This document shows, one piece after another, positions 6,758-10,458 of a DNA stretch of 10,458 nucleotides (position 1 is the stretch's first letter; each line of letters opens with the position of its first letter). The notes beneath the pieces were generated by a model that was not told the DNA's origin, searched no databases, and saw nothing but the letters and a program-made list of their open reading frames with translations. The translations under genes and the position numbers were made by a program. Origin of the DNA: Candidatus Sodaliphilus fimicaballi (lineage in GTDB: Bacteria > Bacteroidota > Bacteroidia > Bacteroidales > Muribaculaceae). The DNA lies in NCBI GenBank assembly GCA_018065165.1, contig JAGHTV010000418.1:1-10458 (forward strand). The letters are read 5' to 3'.

Positions 6758-7666
6758 ATGAAGAAATTCTTTACTCTCGTAGCAGCTGCCCTCACAGCAG
6801 CAACATTCAGTGCAAACGCTGCAGTTCTCTTAACTGAGGATTTTAACTTCGAACCTGGTACAGCAATGTATGGTGCCAATGGTTGGTTACACTATGGTTT
6901 GGGTGAAGGTTTTGAAATCAAGACCGTTGATGATGCCCTCACACTTGAAGGTTACCGTTCGGAGCCCGTTGGCTCTGCAGTCAACATCACAGGTGAGAAT
7001 GGCGAGGATGTTATCAAAGCATTTAGTGACCAAAACATTACCTCCGGTACAATTTATGTATCAGCACTCATTAAGGTAACAGAAGTAGGTATTAAGTCTT
7101 ATTTCTTGACAATGGTTCCTTCTAACGGTTCAAATACAATTGCCGACAAAATTGCAACTACCGAATATGGACGATTGGGCGCATTGCAAGGTTCAAAAGA
7201 CAATACATTCAAATTCTATCTTGCTCGCGGAAGCGCTAATAACACAACAGTTACCGAAGAAGACTTCAATGTAGGTGAGGTATATCAAGTAGTGTACAGC
7301 TACACATTTGACGCCAGTGCTACCAAGAACGACCTCGTTCAATTGTGGGTTAACCCAGCAACCAATGAAGAGGAATGCGAGCCCACCCTCGTTCACAAGG
7401 ACACAAAATCAAACGACGCTTCTAAGCTTATGGGTATTGAGTTGCGTCAGGCTGGTGTAACAAGTGGTAAAGGCAATACTGTAGTAATTGACGCACTGCG
7501 CGTTGCTAACACTTGGAAAGATGCTTTTGTAACAGAACCCACCACAGCAGTTGCTGACCTCAATGTAGAGAAGGTTAACAGCGTTCGCAAGTATGTTGAG
7601 AACGGCCAAGTTGTTATTGAAAACAACGGCGTTAAGTACAACATCGCTGGTCAGGTTATCAAGTAA
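6758..7666 (+). CDS. Secreted protein, paralogue of the N-terminal domain of the 730-residue dockerin protein
   Basis: The 302-residue product has a signal peptide (MKKFFTLVAAALTAATFSANA, cleavage near residue 21). Residues about 23-260 form one beta-rich domain whose landmarks are LLTEDFNFE, GWLHYG, SGTIYVSALIKV, YFLTMV, YGRLG, LVQLWVNP, MGIELRQAG and VIDALRVANTW. The same landmarks occur in order in residues 25-265 of the protein at 8027-10219, so the two are paralogues. It resembles lamin-G/concanavalin-like jelly-roll domains of Bacteroidetes surface proteins, but I cannot name the family. The last 27 residues (RKYVENGQVVI...YNIAGQVIK) form the tail shared with the protein at 296-1906, resembling a shortened type IX sorting signal. 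It has its own promoter (6677-6708) and terminator (7691-7726), so it is monocistronic. It is more AT-rich than its paralogue. Role unknown. Confidence 0.88.
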   Translation: MKKFFTLVAAALTAATFSANAAVLLTEDFNFEPGTAMYGANGWLHYGLGEGFEIKTVDDALTLEGYRSEPVGSAVNITGENGEDVIKAFSDQNITSGTIYVSALIKVTEVGIKSYFLTMVPSNGSNTIADKIATTEYGRLGALQGSKDNTFKFYLARGSANNTTVTEEDFNVGEVYQVVYSYTFDASATKNDLVQLWVNPATNEEECEPTLVHKDTKSNDASKLMGIELRQAGVTSGKGNTVVIDALRVANTWKDAFVTEPTTAVADLNVEKVNSVRKYVENGQVVIENNGVKYNIAGQVIK

Positions 7667-7690
7667 TTTATACTTATACACTACGACATC

Positions 7691-7726
7691 AGTCCCTGGA
7701 GCATTTATCTGCTCTAGGGATTTTTT
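7691..7726 (+). terminator. Strong rho-independent terminator
   Basis: Arms TCCCTGGAGCA (7693-7703) and TGCTCTAGGGA (7710-7720) form an 11-bp stem with one G:U pair around a 6-base loop, followed directly by six T residues. It starts 24 bases after the stop codon of the 302-residue protein and should separate it from the downstream dockerin gene. Confidence 0.9.
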
Positions 7727-7761
7727 ATTACCTCCCTAAACGTAACTATACACCAATGGGG

Positions 7762-7798
7762 ATTATCTCGCGCAGATCACGCGGATCACGCAGATAAT
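7762..7798. repeat. Dispersed intergenic repeat built of 9-bp units, copy 2
   Basis: Three tandem 9-base units GCAGATCAC, GCGGATCAC, GCAGATAAT (7772-7798) are preceded by ATTATCTCGC, so the element ends in the inverted 7-mers ATTATCT and AGATAAT and could fold as a hairpin. The reverse complement of the three units matches 121-147 at 20 of 27 positions. It lies between the terminator of the 302-residue gene and the palindrome at 7819-7866. Confidence 0.6.
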
Positions 7799-7818
7799 AT
7801 AAATATTTTACAAGCAAG

Positions 7819-7866
7819 AAGCACTGGTAAGTGAGTGTTGTCGACAACACGCACCTTGCGGTGCTT
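7819..7866. repeat. 48-nt imperfect palindrome with a perfect 16-bp core
   Basis: Two 23-base arms (18 of 23 matching) meet at a CG dinucleotide. The core GTGTTGTCGACAACAC (7835-7850) is perfectly self-complementary and the outer ends AAGCAC / GTGCTT also pair. There is no T-tract next to it, so it is not a typical terminator. It lies about 90 bases upstream of the promoter of the dockerin protein, where it might be a dimeric regulator site or a remnant of a mobile-element end. Confidence 0.6.
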
Positions 7867-7956
7867 TATACTTCTTTCGCTTATGCTCGGGGATTTTATC
7901 AAATGATATTGTTGAATAGTTACCCTCAGTGTTATTTTGTTAAATAGTTGTAACTG

Positions 7957-7989
7957 TTTTTGATATGTGGTGGCATTGCTGTAATTTTG
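7957..7989 (+). promoter_or_regulatory. Bacteroidetes promoter of the 730-residue dockerin protein
   Basis: TTTTTG (7957-7962), a 19-bp gap, and TAATTTTG (7982-7989) match the -33 and -7 elements. The architecture is the same as at 6677-6708. Transcription should begin near 7996, leaving a leader of about 30 A/T-rich bases with no Shine-Dalgarno site before the ATG at 8027. Confidence 0.8.
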
Positions 7990-8026
7990 CAAATCATAAC
8001 AATAAAATAACAATAACACTATCATA

Positions 8027-10219
8027 ATGAACAAGAAAACACTATTGAACTTTGCGGCATGCGCGGCTATGATGGGTAGTAGCCTTACTGCAAGTGCCGA
8101 CTTGCTAGTGACCGACAACTTTGAGTATGAAGCAACTACGCTTTATGGTCAAGGCTCATGGTTGCAATATGGCTCGCAAACGGGTGGCGATGTCACACTG
8201 GTTGACTCTCCCCTCACCTACCCTGTGTATCACGCTACTGCTACCGGCAAGGCGGCCCACATCACAGGCGTGGTCAGCGGTCAGGATGTGATGATTCCAT
8301 TCACATCTACCCCCGTGACTAGCGGATCTGTTTATGTCTCGGCGCTTGTCAACGTAAAGAATGCTGGCACAGGCAATGTATATTTCCTCACCTTTGTTGC
8401 TCCGGGAACATCGGGTCTTCAAGATCAGCGCACAGCCTTTGAAATTGGACGTCTGTATGTTTCAGGCAGCGAGAATGCCGGCAAGTTCAAGTTCAAGCTG
8501 TCACGCAACTCTGCAACTCAGTTCCAAGAGACTGAACAGGAATATGACCTCAACACCACCTATCTGGTAGTGCTGCAGTACCAGTTTGTCAATGGTGAAA
8601 AGAACGACATCATCCGCCTTTGGGTGAATCCCAGCGACCTCAATGCCACTCCCAAACCCAGTGCCGCCATCCTTGACATGACCGTGCACACCAGCATCGA
8701 CGCAACAAGAATGCAGGGTATAGAACTGCGTCAGGGAGGAACAGCATCGATTACCGGCCCCGAGGTGCTCGTTGATGCTATGCGCATTGCCGACACTTGG
8801 ACCGAGCTCTTTGACGTGAAACCCGTAACAGCACCCGAACTTACCGTAACTCCCAATCAGGTATCTACCGACGATGCTGCTCCCATGGGCCAGAGTACAA
8901 CTTTTGCAACATTCAAGGTTGACTACAAGAACATGCCCAGTGCTACCAGCGTTTACCTGACAGGTGCCAATGCCAACCAATTTGAGCTGAGTGCGACCTC
9001 AATTCCCGAGGGCAATGGTACCGCCGAGGTCACCGTTTACTATAACCCCACAGCAATAGGCAAGCACACGGGTCGCATCAACTTTGAGTCATCAGTATCA
9101 ACGCTCAACTGCGGTTACAACTTCACCGCTCTAGCCTATGACCCCAACAACCTGCCCACAATCACCGTCAATGCTGGCGACCTCACCGAGTTTAAGTGCA
9201 AGGCTGGCGAGACCATGCAACAGACCTTCACCGTAACCACTGCCAACATGCCCGACTATGGTAAGGCTGCAGTGAGCGGACTGGCCAAGGGCGCTTTCAT
9301 CATCAACAACACAATGCTCCTTAAGAATGGCAACGCACAATACACCGTCACCTTCAAGCCCGTGAAAGCCGGCATCTACAAGGAGACCATCACCTTTACC
9401 GGTATCAAGGCCGAGACCAAGACCCTTGAGCTCACAGGCGTGGCCACCGAGAGTGGCGAACCCGAGGCCGATGCCGAAGGCGACCGCCTGCCACTGAGCA
9501 ACGCCAAGCCCTATACCTACCTTAGTGAGACATTTGACGGCGTGACCAAGAATGCACCCTTCAGCGTAAACGACTGGCGCAACCTGGCAATGCAAGGCAA
9601 GCGTGCATGGTGGGGATATGAATGGACCGACGAACCCAACAAGGCTGCCAAGGTCACAGCCTACGACTCAAAGGTTGAGGCCGGCGCTAGCACTCCCGCC
9701 CAAATGCTTCTCGTCACTCCTCCGCTCGACTACAAGAACACTACCAAGAAGGTGTTCTCTTTCAGCCTGATGGGCGACTTTATGATGAATGGTATGGACG
9801 ATTTGCTTGAGGTGTGCTACATCGAGAACGACAGCGATGGCTTGTATATCGAGCCCATAGATATGGAGATACCTTGCACCCCCGACATGAACAAGGAATG
9901 GGTAGCCTATGAGGTGAATCTGGACAACCAGAACCTTGCCGACACATTCTACATGGGCTTCCGCTTCACAAGCAATCGTGGTAGCGACAACACATGCGTC
10001 TACTATGTTGACAATGTAGTGTGGGGCGAAGAAAAGCCAGTCATCGAGGGCGACATCAATGGTGACGGCGTCGTTGACATAGCTGATGTAAACGCTATAA
10101 TCAACATCATCCTGAAACTTGCCGACCCCAGCAGTGCAGCAGGCAATCCCGACATTAACGGCGACAACGTAATTGATATTGCCGACCTTAACGCAATCAT
10201 CAACATCATCCTCAAGTAA
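8027..10219 (+). CDS. Multidomain secreted protein with Ig-like domains, jelly-roll domain and paired dockerin
   Basis: The 730-residue product has a signal peptide (MNKKTLLNFAACAAMMGSSLTASA, cleavage near residue 24). In order: residues about 25-265, the domain shared with the 302-residue protein next door; about 268-373 and 374-475, two Ig-like beta domains of the ASPM/SPD-2/hydin or DUF1573-like kind (VTVYYNPTAIGKHTGRINF; YTVTFKPVKAGIYKETITF); about 496-668, a jelly-roll domain of choice-of-anchor J / cleaved-adhesin type (LSETFDG, WWGYEW, LLVTPPLDY, ending YYVDNVVWG); 676-730, two dockerin type I repeats, each with a calcium loop of the form DxNxDxxxDxxD. The layout suggests a surface or shed protein that binds a polymer or a partner; no catalytic domain is seen. 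It has its own promoter and shares a terminator with the convergent dockerin gene. Its GC content is higher than that of its 302-residue paralogue. Whether a cohesin partner exists cannot be seen here. Confidence 0.9.
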   Translation: MNKKTLLNFAACAAMMGSSLTASADLLVTDNFEYEATTLYGQGSWLQYGSQTGGDVTLVDSPLTYPVYHATATGKAAHITGVVSGQDVMIPFTSTPVTSGSVYVSALVNVKNAGTGNVYFLTFVAPGTSGLQDQRTAFEIGRLYVSGSENAGKFKFKLSRNSATQFQETEQEYDLNTTYLVVLQYQFVNGEKNDIIRLWVNPSDLNATPKPSAAILDMTVHTSIDATRMQGIELRQGGTASITGPEVLVDAMRIADTWTELFDVKPVTAPELTVTPNQVSTDDAAPMGQSTTFATFKVDYKNMPSATSVYLTGANANQFELSATSIPEGNGTAEVTVYYNPTAIGKHTGRINFESSVSTLNCGYNFTALAYDPNNLPTITVNAGDLTEFKCKAGETMQQTFTVTTANMPDYGKAAVSGLAKGAFIINNTMLLKNGNAQYTVTFKPVKAGIYKETITFTGIKAETKTLELTGVATESGEPEADAEGDRLPLSNAKPYTYLSETFDGVTKNAPFSVNDWRNLAMQGKRAWWGYEWTDEPNKAAKVTAYDSKVEAGASTPAQMLLVTPPLDYKNTTKKVFSFSLMGDFMMNGMDDLLEVCYIENDSDGLYIEPIDMEIPCTPDMNKEWVAYEVNLDNQNLADTFYMGFRFTSNRGSDNTCVYYVDNVVWGEEKPVIEGDINGDGVVDIADVNAIINIILKLADPSSAAGNPDINGDNVIDIADLNAIINIILK
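10052..10216 (+). repeat. Dockerin duplication within the 730-residue gene
   Basis: Two 22-residue units (codons 10052-10117 and 10151-10216) match at 19 of 22 residues. Both carry DINGD at the calcium loop, then DIAD and NAIINIILK. In the second loop the usual Gly after the third Asp is replaced by Asn. An 11-residue linker (LADPSSAAGNP) separates them. The paired loop-helix pattern is the type I dockerin fold. Confidence 0.85.
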
Positions 10220-10241
10220 CGGAGTCAATTCCCTTATATAC

Positions 10242-10277
10242 AAATATACCCGCCAAGTAACCTTGGCGGGTATATTT
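10242..10277. terminator. Bidirectional terminator between two convergent dockerin genes
   Basis: AAATATACCCGCCAAG (10242-10257) and its exact reverse complement (10262-10277) form a perfect 16-bp stem around a 4-base loop TAAC. On the plus strand the stem runs into TTTTTGTTTC, so it ends the transcript of the 730-residue gene. On the minus strand it lies 20 bases past the stop of the entering gene and is followed by a weaker GTATATAAG stretch. Confidence 0.9.
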
Positions 10278-10297
10278 TTGTTTCTTATCCTGCTGGA

Positions 10298-10458
10298 TTA
10301 CAGGCCCAGAATAATATTTATCACTGAATTCATATCGGCTACATCAACATTGCCATCACCATTAACATCGGCAATGGCAGCCTTTTCTTGCAGTCCCAGA
10401 ATCATGTCGATGAGTACATTCACATCGGCAATATCGACAATGCCGTCGCCATTAACAT
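10298..10458 (-). CDS. C-terminal end of a second dockerin-bearing protein (partial)
   Basis: The gene enters from the right edge; only the last 52 codons and the TAA stop (10298-10300) are present. They encode two dockerin type I repeats: VNGDGIVDIADVNVLIDMIL and, after a short linker, DVNGDGNVDVADMNSVINIIL ending in GL. The two bases at the window edge complete an Asp codon for the first calcium loop. It is tail-to-tail with the gene at 8027-10219 and ends in the same kind of module, so the two proteins probably use the same docking or anchoring route. The rest of the protein is outside the window, and no catalytic or binding domain can be assigned. Confidence 0.85.
   Translation of the reverse strand, partial: VNGDGIVDIADVNVLIDMILGLQEKAAIADVNGDGNVDVADMNSVINIILGL

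Noticed and set aside
7835..7850. Perfect palindrome as a chromosome-dimer resolution (dif) site
   Set aside because: dif sites have two unlike 11-bp arms around a 6-bp centre; this core is fully symmetric and does not match that pattern.
7786..8118. 110-codon minus-strand frame across the spacer and the start of the dockerin gene
   Set aside because: It overlaps the promoter, the palindrome and the signal-peptide region of the real gene, and its translation shows no recognisable features.

Overview
The window looks like a chromosomal piece of a gut-type Bacteroidales bacterium (Muribaculaceae- or Prevotella-like; the exact family cannot be fixed from sequence alone). The evidence is three promoters with the Bacteroidetes TAnnTTTG -7 box (two of them with a T-rich TTTTG element exactly 19 bp upstream), little reliance on Shine-Dalgarno sites, a DUF3256-type protein, BACON-like and dockerin-like domains, and secreted proteins ending in an NGQ...YNI-GQ tail.

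Left part, minus strand (6506 down to 296): a run of six genes that appears to start at one promoter (6536-6543) and end at a hairpin terminator (165-198). In transcription order it holds a DEAD-box RNA helicase with a DbpA-type RNA-binding domain, a small AT-rich four-helix-bundle (S23/IVS family) gene, a DUF3256 secreted protein, both subunits of exonuclease VII (xseA, xseB), and a large secreted protein with PKD-like and BACON-like regions. The four-helix-bundle gene sits between two inverted arrays of hexamer repeats (27-nt arms, 24/27 matching). One of these arrays supplies the last codon and the stop of the helicase, so the unit at 4166-4609 looks like a small inserted cassette. I consider this the most interesting structure here.

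Right part, plus strand (6677 to 10277): two separately promoted secreted proteins that share an N-terminal domain of about 240 residues but carry different C-termini. The 302-residue protein ends in the same short tail as the unrelated 536-residue protein on the other side of the window. The 730-residue protein adds two Ig-like domains, a jelly-roll (choice-of-anchor J type) domain and a paired dockerin. The spacer between them (7667-8026) holds a strong terminator, a 9-bp-unit repeat also found near the left edge, a 48-nt imperfect palindrome and a promoter.

At the right edge a second dockerin-ending gene enters on the minus strand, tail-to-tail with the 730-residue gene across one shared hairpin terminator. 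The left group is RNA/DNA metabolism plus envelope; the right group is exported, probably surface-located, modular protein. No rRNA, tRNA, CRISPR array, transposase, integrase or phage gene is visible.
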